Part shown: one piece after another, positions 1 through 10,017 of the stretch | Position numbering within the stretch: position 1 is the stretch's first letter | How the letters are laid out: the number at the start of each line of letters is the position of its first letter | Assembly (NCBI GenBank): GCA_012934845.2 | Contig: WNNJ02000618.1 | Span: 92,435-156,434 of the forward strand | From: Pomphorhynchus laevis | Lineage: Eukaryota > Acanthocephala > Palaeacanthocephala > Echinorhynchida > Pomphorhynchidae | Direction of reading: 5' to 3' | Length of the DNA stretch: 64,000 nt | Notes under the pieces: model-generated | Seen by the model: the letters and a program-made list of their open reading frames with translations, nothing else | What the model was told of the DNA's origin: nothing | Databases searched by the model: none | Position numbers and translations under genes: made by a program

Positions 1-2230
1 TCACTGTCCATCTCTGATCCTGGTCTATCCGATCACTTTCTTATCACCCTTGATCTCGCTCGCAACCACACCCTTCCTCACACACCTACAATCCTACGTC
101 GCCCTTGGAGAAATCTTGACCTTTCCCTTCTCCGCTCTGCCTTACTCAAATCGTCTCTATCATTACCCACAATAACATATTCATCTCCTCACGATCTCGC
201 CTTTCTTTTCGACTCAGAACTCACATCCACTCTCGATATTCTCTTGCCCTTCAAGTCTCACCCACACCGTCGCTTGCACCATGCCCCATGGTTTGACATC
301 CAATGCCTACTCTCAAAGCGTCGACTCCGCCATGCTTTTCGAGTCTATCACCGCTCTCTCAGACGCGATTTCCGCTCGATCACTCCGTCTTTCCGTGATT
401 CCTATCTTGCTCTTCGCCGGTCTCATCTCAACCTACTACGTACCAAATGCAACTCCTTCTGGCAGCATAAAATAATCACTTCATTCAACTCTAAGACTCT
501 CTGGCATACTTTTAACTCAATCCTGGCTCGTTCCTCTACGCCTTGCAACATCAATGCTAATGATTATTCGTCATTTCTCCAGACTAAAGTATCCACGCTG
601 CTCTCTCACACCCCGGTCTCCATCCTATCCCACTCTGCCCAGTCTACTCTCATCCTTCCGGAACTCTTTCATCTTCTCCCTGTATCACCTACAGAAGTAT
701 CATCTGTCCTCATGTCCTTGCCCAACAAAACCTCACCTGCCGATCCCCTGCCTACCCACATATTAAAATCTATATGCTCATCGATATCCCCATTTCTCAC
801 AACCTTGTTTAACTCGTCCATCCGCAGTCGTATCTTCCCTTCACACTGGAAATCCGCAATCGTTCGTCCCCTCCTTAAGAAACAATCGCTCGACCCCTCC
901 CTTCCTTCTAGCTATCGCCCCATTTCACTACTCCCTACTCTTTCTAAGCTCTTAGAACGCCTCATCTTAATACAAATCAACGCTTATCTCTCCTCATCCA
1001 ATCTGTACCCTCCTTTCCAATCCGCTTTCCGCTCTAATCACTCGACAGAAATCGCATGCATAAAAGTGTACAACGACTTACTCATTTATCGAGACAAGGC
1101 TCTATATAGTGTTCTCATCTCCCTCGACCTCTCCTCCGCATTCGACATTGTCGACCACTCCGTCCTCCTTTCTCGCCTTCGTTATGATTACGGCTTTTCT
1201 TCCTCCTCCGTAGCATGGTTCGCCTCATATCTATCCGACCGTTCCTTTCGCGTCTGTTCTAATTCATCATCCTCCCCTCCCATCCCTATTTTTTGCGGGG
1301 ACTCACAAGGTTCAGTCCTAGGTCCCCTGCTTTTCTCTCTTATGCTTGGCGATCTCTCTCCGTTTATCAAACCGTACTCCTTTAACGTCATGCAATATGC
1401 CGATTGACATTCTAATCTATGCTCATGCACCCGCACTTTGCATACACGATATCGGCATTTCTGCCTCCAACTGTCTTTCTTCTATCTACAAACGTCTCTC
1501 CAATCTCCATCTCGTTCTAAACGCCGAAAAGTCCAAAATAATGTGGATCCTTCCCCGTAAACCAAGCATATATCCTCCCATTGTATCTTTTGCCTCATCG
1601 ATCATCCCTGTAGTCCACAATCTCACTTTCTTAGGCTTCCATTTCGATGATCACCTTTCCCTTAAACCCTTCGTCCGTGACAAGGTCCGCTCGTCTAACT
1701 TAATTCTTCGTGACATCCGCCGTATCCGCCCCCTTATCGACTTCCGTTCTTGTATGTCTCTTCTTTCATCGCTTCTTTTCCCTAAAATCGATTACTGCCT
1801 TAGCCTTTTCGCCAATTCTCCAAAATCCATCATCCTACCCCTACAACGAATAATCAACACCGCCGTTCGAGTGCTCTTTCGTCTCCGTCGCTTCGACCAC
1901 ACATCCACATATTTTGCCCAACTCTCCTGGCCCACCATCCACATCCGCATCAAACTCCGCCTTCTTCTCATTACTTTTCGTCTCATCGCTGTCGGCTCCC
2001 CATCGTTCATCAACCTTCCTTTCTTAGACGATACTCGCCCCACCTCGCTATCGCTTCGTTCCTGTCATACCCTCTTACTCCACGTTCCTAATTACTCCAA
2101 CAACTACGGTCTCCGATCCTTCCTCGTCGCCGCCTCACTCGCCTGGAATCAACTCCCTCTCGACGTCCGCCGCGCTCCCTCCTTTATCACATTCAAACAC
2201 CTCCTCCGTTCACACCTTCTCGACGCCTGA
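1..2230 (+). pseudogene. ORF2 (endonuclease end + reverse transcriptase) of A1, frameshifted in the YADD box
   Basis: The reading frame is open from base 1, so the ATG at 244 is internal and not a start. RT motifs in order are SYRPISLLPTLSKLLERLI (about 910-965), FQSAFRSNHSTE (about 1015-1050), SLDLSSAFDIVDHS (about 1120-1160), DSQGSVLGPLLF (about 1300-1340) and QYAD at about 1393-1404. Copy A4 reads QYADDILIYAHAP here. A1 has one extra T, which ends the frame at a TGA (1405-1407) inside the catalytic YADD box. The remainder continues in the next frame to 2230. Family knowledge: such proteins nick DNA and copy the element RNA at the target. The frameshift should make this copy inactive. Confidence 0.9.
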
Positions 2231-2311
2231 TTCACAGTTTTGTTTTTGTTGTGGTCATGTAAGCGTGCGCTGGCACGCATTTGCCACGTTAAAATAAATC
2301 TTTTTTTTTAA
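1..2311 (+). mobile_element. LINE copy A1 (L2/CR1-like), 5' end outside window
   Basis: This is a non-LTR retrotransposon copy running in from the left edge of the window. It holds the end of an AP endonuclease domain (the SDHF motif is near base 40), a complete RT region and a C-terminal domain. A short 3' UTR follows, with AATAAA near 2294-2299 and a terminal T-run at about 2301-2309. The same end occurs in copies A3 and A4, which defines the family terminus. Directly after the T-run the sequence switches to the minus-strand element E1, whose RT is cut at that point, so A1 was inserted into E1. The left target-site copy is outside the window. Confidence 0.9.
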
Positions 2312-3657
2312 GGAAGGGAATAGAAACGCGGTCAAATGCAGCAGAAAAGTCGAGAATCACAGCCACAGCGAGTTGATGACTGTTATCGCGACAAAACTGA
2401 TGCACTTCACCTATTGCTGAATGAACCGAGCGCCCTTCGACAAACCAATGAAAACTCGGTGGGATCAAGTTACGCCTACTTAAATAATCGCGGATTCTAC
2501 GCGCATGCACTTTTTCGTAGATAGAAATAAGGGAATTTTGAATTGAAACGGGCCGCAGGTCTTTATGACATGAAGCCGATTTTTTCTTTGGTATAAAAAT
2601 ACGTCGGCTACAGTTAAAGCCGGCTACATCAGGAGGTGAGGCTAAAAGCATTGTGACGGCCAATTCTTTTCTTTGATCGGCTGTCAAAAGCTGACAAACA
2701 CGAGAATAGAGTGAAGCGACAGAAATTGGAAGTGCCCGAAAGTGGACCCCAGGAGTTAAGGATATCTGTAACAGATAAGTCCCTGCTCCTGAAGTCACCC
2801 CAAGACGGGATTGGTTGGGGAGATTGAGTGGCTCCATAGTTGTGTAGGGATAGTAACTCTTCCAAAACTCTGTCAAGGCCAATGCTCTGAATCAAACTCA
2901 TAGCCCTGTCCCTCCAGCAGACAAACTTCTCTTTCTTGAATATCCTTTAAAAGGAAGACTGTGAAGGGTTAAGATGAGCAAGGCTCGCCCTATCCCTGCT
3001 AAGCTGGAACCTATATCTAGAGCTCCAGTATTCATTCGAGAGGGCTTGTCTGGTAGAAGCAGAGAGATTGGGAAGATGAAGCATTTTAGCCAGGACCTTG
3101 AGTTTTGTTGGAGTGAGATTGTATATGCGACCTTTATAGGTAGTTGAAAGCAACGCGGTAGCTTGCGATGATAGGTAGGAATTAAAATCGGTCAAACTTT
3201 CATTACCAATTCTTGGGAAGAGTTGGATCGCTGCCGGAAAGAAGGCCACTCTGATGGGATCAAAGTGACACCTTCTAAGCAACGAATCTTCCTCAATCCG
3301 CCAGCGTATTATGTCATGATAGGTGGTATGTTGTTCGCGCGACTGCTAAGTTCGTATGGGTTTTAACAACCACATCCTATGAATTAGTAGTATGTCGAGG
3401 ATGAATTTGTTGTAGTGAAATGAAAGGTAAGAGTGGTGGTTTATGAATAAGATAGTCGTTCTTGACTCTGCGGAGTGTTGCATTAATCCAATGACCAGTA
3501 TTGTAGTTGAAGTCACCAAGTATAATGTCATAGCCGCTACCTAATATACGATCCAGAAGGTTACGGGTTTTATGAATTTCTCCTAACCGGATATAGACAT
3601 TGGCTACGCTGATACGTTTACAAAGTGAAATCGCTAAACAAGATAGGGCTGGACAAG
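2312..3657 (-). mobile_element. LINE fragment E1 (APE-type, CCHC family E), endonuclease end to RT fingers
   Basis: Read on the minus strand this begins in the endonuclease (GDFNYNTGHW near 3500). It runs through a linker (frame 3282-2947, PTKLKVLAKMLHLPNLSAS) into the RT (frame 2882-2289). RT motifs include PVSIQNSLISIYEKVHARRI and ILDFSAAFDRVSIPFL. The element is cut at 2312 by A1 before its catalytic YADD box. Homologous stretches occur at 18.1-19.9 kb and 22.1-23.6 kb on the minus strand and at 7.5-7.8 kb on the plus strand. It is broken into at least three frames. The clade is uncertain; an I/Jockey-type APE LINE is most likely. Confidence 0.8.
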
Positions 3658-3739
3658 AAAAAGGGATGCTTTTAATAGATAATATATTTTATGAAGAAAT
3701 TAATAACAAGTATGAAACATCTAAAATTACAAGTCATCA

Positions 3740-3935
3740 TTAGTAAGTACATATTGTTTGCTCTTCATCTTCTAATCCATTGTGATGGGCTCGCGAAACT
3801 CGGAGGTTTCGTTATCGTCCGAGTCCACGCGTTGATTGTACTGCAACTCAGTTACTGTCGGGTTTTGTCCTAAAGACCGCATCACGTTTAGTTCCGGATT
3901 GATCAGTCTATTGAGGTCTCCATTGATCACATTAA
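3740..3935 (-). pseudogene. Calmodulin-like pseudogene fragment (EF-hand 1-2 region)
   Basis: On the minus strand one frame reads LNVMRSLGQNPTVTELQ, then RVDSDDNETSEF, then EPITM and, after a stop, KMK. Calmodulin has VMRSLGQNPTEAELQ, EVDADGNGTIDF, EFLTM and ARKMK in the same order and spacing, apart from one missing codon. Ten residues (VMRSLGQNPT) match exactly. The second calcium loop has lost acidic positions and the frame ends where calmodulin continues. Upstream, NGDLNRLINPEL may be a degraded first loop. It is an intron-free fragment, so a retrocopy is likely. It sits beside E-family debris. The match is from memory, without a database search. Confidence 0.65.
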
Positions 3936-4259
3936 AGTGCGATCCGGCTGCATCGTATCTGTTTGTGGGGTCTCTGGATTCGTGAAGATCGTTATCGCAT
4001 TCGGATAATCTTTTAGATCATCATTCGTTGCGTAGGATGGAAAGTTTGATAATTTCATGGAGGCTTTAATTGGCTTATATGTCTTAAACCATATTTTGTA
4101 AGAATTTTTTCAAAATAATTTAAGTATTCAGAGGTCATATCAGGCGTACAAAACTAAATTATGATTCCAGACTCGAAAAATTTGACAGAATTATATATAA
4201 TTCTACCTTTAAATAATTTAGAAATCTCTGAGAAAAATATCAAATAGAGATATTCTTTC
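3936..4259. other. AT-rich spacer, no gene seen
   Basis: I find no coding similarity, structural RNA or repeat end that I recognise in this stretch. A short open minus frame around 3960-4060 resembles nothing I know. Confidence 0.4.
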
Positions 4260-4290
4260 AAAGGATTGCGGATAATTAACAACCACCATA

Positions 4291-4519
4291 TTGACTAATT
4301 TCGGCACGGGAGGAAGTTCCTCTTCCGTGCTTGAAGCAAAATAATTAGAAAGATCTGCACTAACCTTACTTTAATAATAAAGATTATTATTAATAAAGAT
4401 CAAAGGGTTACAGAACAAACTGTTGCAAAACAATCACCAGATTGACAAATTTCGGCACGGGAGGAAGTTCCTCCACCGTATTTGGAGCAAAATAATTAGA
4501 AAGATCTGCACTAACCTTG
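4291..4519. repeat. Direct repeat of about 78 bp (4291-4368 and 4441-4519)
   Basis: Both units begin with TTGAC followed by the string TTTCGGCACGGGAGGAAGTT (one base fewer in the first) and end with AAAGATCTGCACTAACCTT. They are separated by about 72 bp that includes AT-rich filler. This is a partial tandem duplication of family E ORF1 sequence. Confidence 0.85.
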
Positions 4520-4603
4520 TTTTGTTTAGTAGGAATTGCGCTTAAAAATAAGAGTTGTTGAGTCTTTTGAAGCACCTCACATGTTTTCGCTGCTACACAT
4601 CGT

Positions 4604-4666
4604 ACGTTTATCCGGAAAATACGACTATTTTGATATATTGATACGACTATTTTTCCGGATAAACGT
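4604..4666. repeat. Inverted repeat, 16-bp arms, 31-nt spacer
   Basis: The arm at 4604-4619 is the exact reverse complement of 4651-4666. The spacer contains a direct repeat (ATACGACTATTTT-like) of the sequence next to the left arm. This combination of inverted and direct copying suggests template switching. Confidence 0.85.
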
Positions 4667-4890
4667 GCAATCTGTATAAACACACATTTCAATATTCCAT
4701 CACATACTTATTATATTGCGAAACAAAGAGAAAGAAAAACGGATTTAAAAGCGAACATTTCGGAGCGTTCAAAGATTTCAGTTTTTGGAGCGAATAACAT
4801 TGTAATTCCAGCGATAAAAACGATGATTTTCTCATACGATACTCACTCTACACGTCGAACAACGAACAAGGTTAGTAATGTTTTGTTGAC

Positions 4891-4927
4891 TCCTGGTGAT
4901 GAGGAGATGCTTCCCCCATCACCAGGA
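4891..4927. repeat. Inverted repeat, 11-bp arms, 15-nt loop
   Basis: TCCTGGTGATG at 4891-4901 pairs exactly with CATCACCAGGA at 4917-4927. It lies just upstream of the E2 ORF1 piece. No terminator or RNA gene context is seen. Confidence 0.8.
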
Positions 4928-4959
4928 TAATTTATACTAGTACCAAAACAGAAGAATTT

Positions 4960-5570
4960 ATTAATAAAAAAACAAAAAATTCCTCAACCACGTCAAAAAC
5001 TATTTGACACTTTTCTAAAAAGTTTTGTTCTGAATATCCCACGAGGATAATTTTCAATGCGGTAAAGTTCTATCCAGCCGATATCACGATCTCCTTTGCT
5101 ACGGTGGACCTGGCAAAGGAATACACTATGTTTTTCACGTCATATTTTGCCGAATTCGGCGAATTAATCGAAAAACCAATAATTTCGACTTTGAAAGTCA
5201 CTAATTTGCCGTGCTGGCTTGAAGAAGGAGACCTGGATTCTCTCTGTGAATATTTCAAAGTCAACAACTTTCGGCTTCTTAAAGGACGGAACGGGGAACC
5301 TATCCCCGTCGGATTTTGCTCTACCCCATTAGATAAGGCTGATATACTCGATAAATCAAATAACAGCCCCTTTATGGCGCTAAACATCAAGTTCCAACTG
5401 ATTGAAAATGACGAATTCACCTTCCCCCACTGCAGTCGTTGTCACGAATGGGGGCATTGAGCCTCCAACTGCAGTGGGACCTCCACCTGTGGGGTTTGTG
5501 AATCGGCTGCTTGCCGGGCCCTATTGTCAAACGAGCGTTGTGCCCCCCCCCGCCCTGCTTTAACTACGAG
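4960..5570 (+). pseudogene. ORF1 (gag-like, CCHC zinc knuckle) of LINE fragment E2
   Basis: The frame includes YPTRIIFNAVKFYP (about 5035-5080), LAKEYTMFFTSYF, then TLKVTNLPCWLEEGDL, GEPIPVGFCSTPLDKADI and a knuckle CSRCHEWGH-stop-ASNC at about 5433-5475. The knuckle has CX2CX4HX4C spacing with a TGA inside the X4 segment; copy E4 has TGG (Trp) there. A second Cys-rich segment (CGVCESAAC) follows. LINE ORF1 proteins of this sort bind element RNA. Later sequence becomes C-rich and non-coding. Bases about 5126-5520 are repeated in inverted orientation at about 6630-7014. Confidence 0.75.
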
Positions 5571-5849
5571 GGTGCCATCCTGCCTGGGGCAGGAAATGCG
5601 CTGTATTAAAAGATTATTTTAAAAATAACACTTTTTCTAGACAATGAGTGTAATCAAGTAAGTAATGATTTATCTGTTCCTGATAATACTCTGGAGAGGG
5701 AACTTCCCAAATTCCAAAATAGGTCAACTTAATAATTATTAAACTATCGGCGCCTTAAGAAAGGCAACATCTATTCAATATCTTTTTAAAAGAATTCGCT
5801 AACCAATATAAAAAAACGAATTTTATTTAATGCAATTAAGTATTACGAA
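5571..5849. other. AT-rich spacer, no gene seen
   Basis: I see only AT-rich sequence between two ORF1 pieces of family E. It may hold decayed ORF1 or ORF2 sequence, but I cannot align it by eye. Confidence 0.35.
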
Positions 5850-6440
5850 CGGCAAATTAAAATTTCCTTCGTTTCGCCCAACTTGGAAAAATCCTATACA
5901 GTATTTTTCAATGACAGATATTCAAATTTAGCAATCATCTCGTCGAAGCCGATTAGTTCGTCAGTAACAATTAATAATATTCTTGCATTCCTCACAAAAG
6001 ACAATGTATAATTTCTATAAAAAGACTTTAACATATCCAATATTATATTCATTACAGACAAGAAAGGATTTCCCATCCCGGTAGAATTTTGAAACGCCCC
6101 GGTGGATGTCCCTCAGAATCTCACGAACTCTCCTTGTAACCCCTTAATGAGGTACAATCTAAAGTTTTTTTATTGGATACGAATACATTAACGTACCCCA
6201 CTGCAATAATTGCCACCAGTGGGGACATTGATCCTCTGTTGCTCCTTGCCACAGAAATGCGGGGTTTGCGGCTCAAATACGCTACATCAGACTAAATGCG
6301 AGAGTATACCTTGCTGCTTGAAATGTGTGGGTGAGCAACCCGCATGATCAAAAAAATTTAGTTTCTTTAACTATCAACAGCGGTACAGGTATGTAACTCA
6401 AACCCAATAGTTAGGCTGAAGCTCTCACAGCCGATAAAAA
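5850..6440 (+). pseudogene. Diverged ORF1 fragment E3 with zinc knuckles
   Basis: Weak but ordered similarity to E2 is visible: AIISSKPISSSVTI, then DKKGFPIPVEF (E2 has GEPIPVGF), then a knuckle PHCNNCHQWGH-stop-SSV near 6200-6240. After a frame change come CGVCGSNTLHQTKC (CX2CX4HX4C) and CCLKCVGEQPA, so up to three zinc-binding motifs are present. The TGA after QWGH falls at the same codon as in E2. Several stops and shifts mark it as an old copy, more diverged than E2 and E4. Confidence 0.6.
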
Positions 6441-6599
6441 GAAGAAAGAATTTATGATGTTGATATACTGAAATTAATGGAAAAGAAACATCAAGAATCT
6501 ATAGTTTGCTTGGAGAAGTCAAATCGTTAGTTGGTCAACTGGGTAATTCCATCCGAGCTCCCTTAGTTGAGGGATCATTGATGACAATAGGCCTCAATT

Positions 6600-7016
6600 A
6601 CACTCGTTTGACAATAAAGCCAGGCAAGCAACCAATTCACAAACCCCACAGGTGGCAGGGTCTCACTGCAGTTGGAGGCCCAATGCCCCCATTTGTGACA
6701 ACGACTGCAGTGGGTGAAGGTGAATTCATCACTTTCAATCAGTTAAAACTTGATGTTTAGCGCCATAAAGGTGTTGTTATTTGATTTATCGAGTATATCA
6801 GCCCGATCTAATGGGGCAGAGCAAAATCCGACGGGGATAGGTTCCTCGTTCCGTCCTTTAAGAAGCCGAAAGTTGTTGACTTTGAAATATTCACAGAGAG
6901 AATCCAGGTCTCCTTCTTCAAGCCAGCACGGCAAATTAGTGACTTTCAAAGTCGAAATTATTGGTTTTTCGATTAATTCGCCAGATTCGGCAAAATATGA
7001 CGTGAAAAACATATCC
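6600..7016 (-). pseudogene. ORF1 fragment E4, inverted relative to E2
   Basis: The minus-strand frame from 7012 repeats E2 almost word for word (MFFTSYFAESGELIEKP, LPCWLEEGDLDSLCEYF, PIPVGFCSAPLDRADI). It has an intact knuckle CSRCHKWGHWASNC at about 6665-6710. The frame opens at the same residue where the E2 homology begins and has no upstream ORF1 sequence. E2 and E4 form an inverted pair of about 390 bp separated by about 1.1 kb. Confidence 0.8.
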
Positions 7017-7059
7017 CGATCTAATTATTTATTTCGACGAACAAAAAAATATAATCAAG

Positions 7060-7815
7060 TCCGATAAGAGAAATGGTACAGCACAGTATATAGCACCGAA
7101 TAAGCTGATATGCACGAACTCTTTGTGGGCAGTCGTAACCCAGGGAAATGATAATAATGCCCGTGGGCAAATGTATTTTCCTGTTGGAACAGGAGGTGGA
7201 AAGGGCGTCGTTTTCGCCTCTGGTTCAGTTTAAACGGAAGGCGTCCCACTCCGGTTACACTATTGCAATAAGAAGTAGTCAAGGGCCTTTTTCACTGAAT
7301 ATCCTTCAGTGGGATTCAGGAGGTGCTTCCACCCTTAAGCTTCTATCTGGTAGAGATGTAGATGTTATAGTCCTTCAGGAGACGCGGTCTATACGTCTAC
7401 TCTAGGGCATTATTCGATTTATCCCTAAGTATATATACTCACACTTAACTCCGTATATAACCCCTCTACACTCCTCTTCTTCTCAAAGTCTTCTAACCTT
7501 AGTTAAAAGCTCCTTAAGGTCTTCTCACTTATTAAACTACTCAGGTCCAGCCTTGTCTTGTTTAGTTATATCACTTGTCAAAAACGGTAAACACATCAGC
7601 ATAGCTAATGTCTACATCCGGCCGGAGGAGATTCACAAGAATCGTGACCTCCTGAATAGGATTATGTACTTGGTGAATTCAACGACAGAACTGGTCGTTG
7701 GATTAATGCAGCACTCCGCAGAGCCGGGAATGATTATTTTATTCACAAATCACCGACCCCATCTTCCATTGCATATCAACAAACTCACTTTTCGACATAT
7801 TACTGCTACATAGAA
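7060..7815 (+). pseudogene. ORF2 endonuclease fragment E5 of LINE family E
   Basis: The region encodes the N-terminus of an AP endonuclease: FSLNILQWDSGGASTLKLL (about 7290-7345), then GRDVDVIVLQETRS with the catalytic-type Glu. After several frame changes it reads KHISIANVYIRPEEIHKNRDLL (about 7590-7650). E1 contains the same stretch on the minus strand and continues into GDFN. The copy ends near 7815 before the rest of the domain. At least three frame breaks are visible. Confidence 0.7.
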
Positions 7816-7889
7816 CTTATTAATACCCGTCTGCAATAAGCAGTCGTGCCAAAAACCGACTACCTCTTATGACCGAATACGGAAAGCAC

Positions 7890-8000
7890 GAAATTTAATA
7901 TATGAAATTTCATTTATGGAAACTTCATGCATGAATATTCATACATGAAAATTCATACAAATTCATATACGCAAAACTTCATATATGAAAAATCATACAT
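7890..8000. repeat. Degenerate tandem array of about 14-bp palindromic units
   Basis: Units of the form ATGAAAATTCATAC recur about seven times with substitutions and short indels. Each unit is close to self-complementary (ATGAA...TTCAT). It looks like a small decayed satellite. No gene overlaps it. Confidence 0.65.
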
Positions 8001-8235
8001 TGTGAAATTTAATATACGAAGAATTATACACGGATATTCAAACAATTTATTAAAACATAAAACATATTTTATTTATTTTAGTTTTAAAATTTCTGTCGTT
8101 TTTTGTTATATAATTTAAACTAATTTGATTGCAAAATATATAATATTAGATTATATATGGATTTTATAGATTTAATTATATATAGATTATTTGAGATCAA
8201 TATCACAATAACTGAAAAACTAGCTATTCTTGGAA
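8001..8235. other. AT-rich spacer, no gene seen
   Basis: The stretch is strongly AT-rich with runs such as TATATAATATTAG. It may be the 3' flank of the MULE element, but I could not identify a terminal inverted repeat. Confidence 0.35.
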
Positions 8236-9660
8236 TTTTCAATTAAATGATATGATATTTAATTACAATTGCATGTGCAATTTTTTTTTTGCAACCGAGC
8301 GAATATAATCCATAGTGGGTAAAGTTCTGTATTCCTCCACGACATTTCTTAAACGCTGAGCATTGTCGTGATAAGATTTTTACTGTGAATTCTGTTGACC
8401 CATCATATCTGATAAATTCGGACCTCATTCAATGATTGATCTAGTTTTAGATTGTCGATTAACTTCCAAATCGATGAATGCTCCGCTTCGACCATGAAGT
8501 AAACCGCACGATGTCAACCTTCACCATAATTGTTTGTCTTTGAAATGCCTTGAATAGCTCTATTAAAGCAATTCCACGATTTCATTTCATATCGAGGGTC
8601 ACTATCTTGTCCACGTCGGTTAGCACCAATTTGTGTCCTAAAAGTAATCGATAAAAAGATTCAGGCCTTCGAATTCAGCATATGAAGCCTCTTGACCAAT
8701 AATACAAATGATAAAATGACATCTTCTACAGGAACAAATGCAAGTGCTTGGAAGCATTTCACGTGGCAAGCAAACTCTGGGTCTTCTTTATAATTGCTGA
8801 AAATGATAGGAAAGATATGAATTTTTCTCCAAAGGGACTGCCCAAAGTGGAAGAGACAGCCGACCTGCCCTGTTTTCGGAAAAGCACTTATTATTGCATT
8901 GCGAGCACCTATCTCAAAGTCCGTCATACCGCTAATTGACTGAATATTCGGATTAAAGGTTTTAAAGGCAGCAAACATTCTTTGATATGTACATTCGGTT
9001 TTATTAGGGATAAGATCATAAATGGAGGACAGCATGATATTATATTTACAGCATGTATAATGTATAACTGTACAAACAACGTTGGGGTAACTTCAAATGT
9101 ACCATCCGCATACCAATGCTGAGTAGTCTCCATCATTTTCAAATTCTGTTTTGTTCCAAAGATAATAAATAATTCGCTTTTCGCATCCAGAATCAAAAAG
9201 TAAAAACTCCTCTCCTTTTGGATTTTTCTTGAACTCACTTGGTAAATAATTGTCTGCAATGACATTGTCACCGTATATGGATACTTAGAAGCTTGACGTT
9301 TAAGTTGCAAGCAACGTTTCATAGAGATCGTTGGTGGAAGACAAGCGGCGACACTTTGAATAATCTGGGAGGTGCCTTGCGCAATTAAACTTTGAGTTGT
9401 TTCTTTGAGGAAGTTGATGCTGTTTGTATTTGGCTGTATATCTTCATGGCTTCAATTTTTGCTATATCCGCAGAATGATTAGGATTTTTATTATAAACAA
9501 CTTCATTTTGTGTGAACTCGACCTTTTCACTTAAACTTTTGAGCATCCATACATAACCAATTATTAAAATTTTCTCATGGCGTTTGCAAAATTTACCTGA
9601 ATCTATCGTATCCACTGAAATAAACAAAAAAAATAAACAAATTTTGTGTTTGAAGTCCAT
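8236..9660 (-). pseudogene. MULE-type (Mutator-like) transposase pseudogene with N-terminal FLYWCH-like part
   Basis: Three minus-strand frames follow one another. Frame 9660-9385 carries a Cys/His segment (KFCKRHEK, then NPNHSADIAKIEAMK) like the FLYWCH zinc finger placed before many animal MULE transposases. Frame 9322-8924 has HWYADGTFEVTPTLFVQLY, with the first catalytic-type Asp. Frame 9035-8661 has LIPNKTECTYQRMFAAF, SGMTDFEIGARNAI (second Asp), FPKTGQVGCLFHFGQSLWRK and ALAFVPVEDV. Further on, in broken frames, come SWNCFNRAIQGISKTNN and HSSIWKLINNL. A MULE transposase cuts at long terminal inverted repeats; none were found. At least four breaks make it defunct. Confidence 0.85.
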
Positions 9661-10017
9661 ACAATGTAGCCAGCATTGGAACGATGAAAAAATCGGATTT
9701 CATTGCTAGCTTGGCTACAGGGCCTGGTTACTCATTAGAAAGGTTCGAAGCATGTATTTGCGTAAACCAGCAATTCTAATTCCATATCAAGGATATGGAA
9801 TTAACGTCAAGTAACAAATGAAAATCGTAGTTGTTTTTAGTTTTTGCAAAACTTGGCGAACCGAAGATGCACGCGCTCTTTTCTTTCTAATGAAGAGGTT
9901 CCGCGCCGCAATCCAGGGGCGCCGCAATCCAGCATTTGATTAAATGTTAATAAGATTTTTAGAGTACACTACTTCATCAAAGAATCGTTTGGCAATTAAT
10001 AAACTTTTCACTCTTAT
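9661..10017. other. Non-coding stretch between MULE and A-type fragments
   Basis: No coding similarity is seen. It holds a 12-bp perfect fold-back at 9777-9803 and a short direct repeat CGCCGCAATCCA at about 9904-9935. Confidence 0.4.
9777..9803. repeat. Fold-back, 12-bp arms, 3-nt loop
   Basis: TAATTCCATATC (9777-9788) is followed by AAG and its exact reverse complement (9792-9803). The base composition and lack of a T-run argue against a transcription terminator. Confidence 0.85.

Larger units (their letters stand above)
4260..4692 (-). pseudogene. N-terminal ORF1 pieces of LINE family E, partly duplicated
   Basis: The minus-strand frame 4692-4408 ends in KVSADLSNYFAPN, then EELPPVPKFVNLV. 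A second copy of this part lies just downstream on the same strand (SADLSNYFASSTEEELPPVPK). The E-type ORF1 at 20.8-21.2 kb contains SNQLPPVMKLLNLVEI at a comparable place, which is why I assign these pieces to E. The two units (4291-4368 and 4441-4519) are about 150 bp apart and differ at several positions. No function remains. Confidence 0.5.

Noticed and set aside
244-1407. ATG at 244 as a gene start
   Set aside because: The frame is open to base 1 and aligns with endonuclease sequence upstream, so the ATG is internal to a LINE ORF2.
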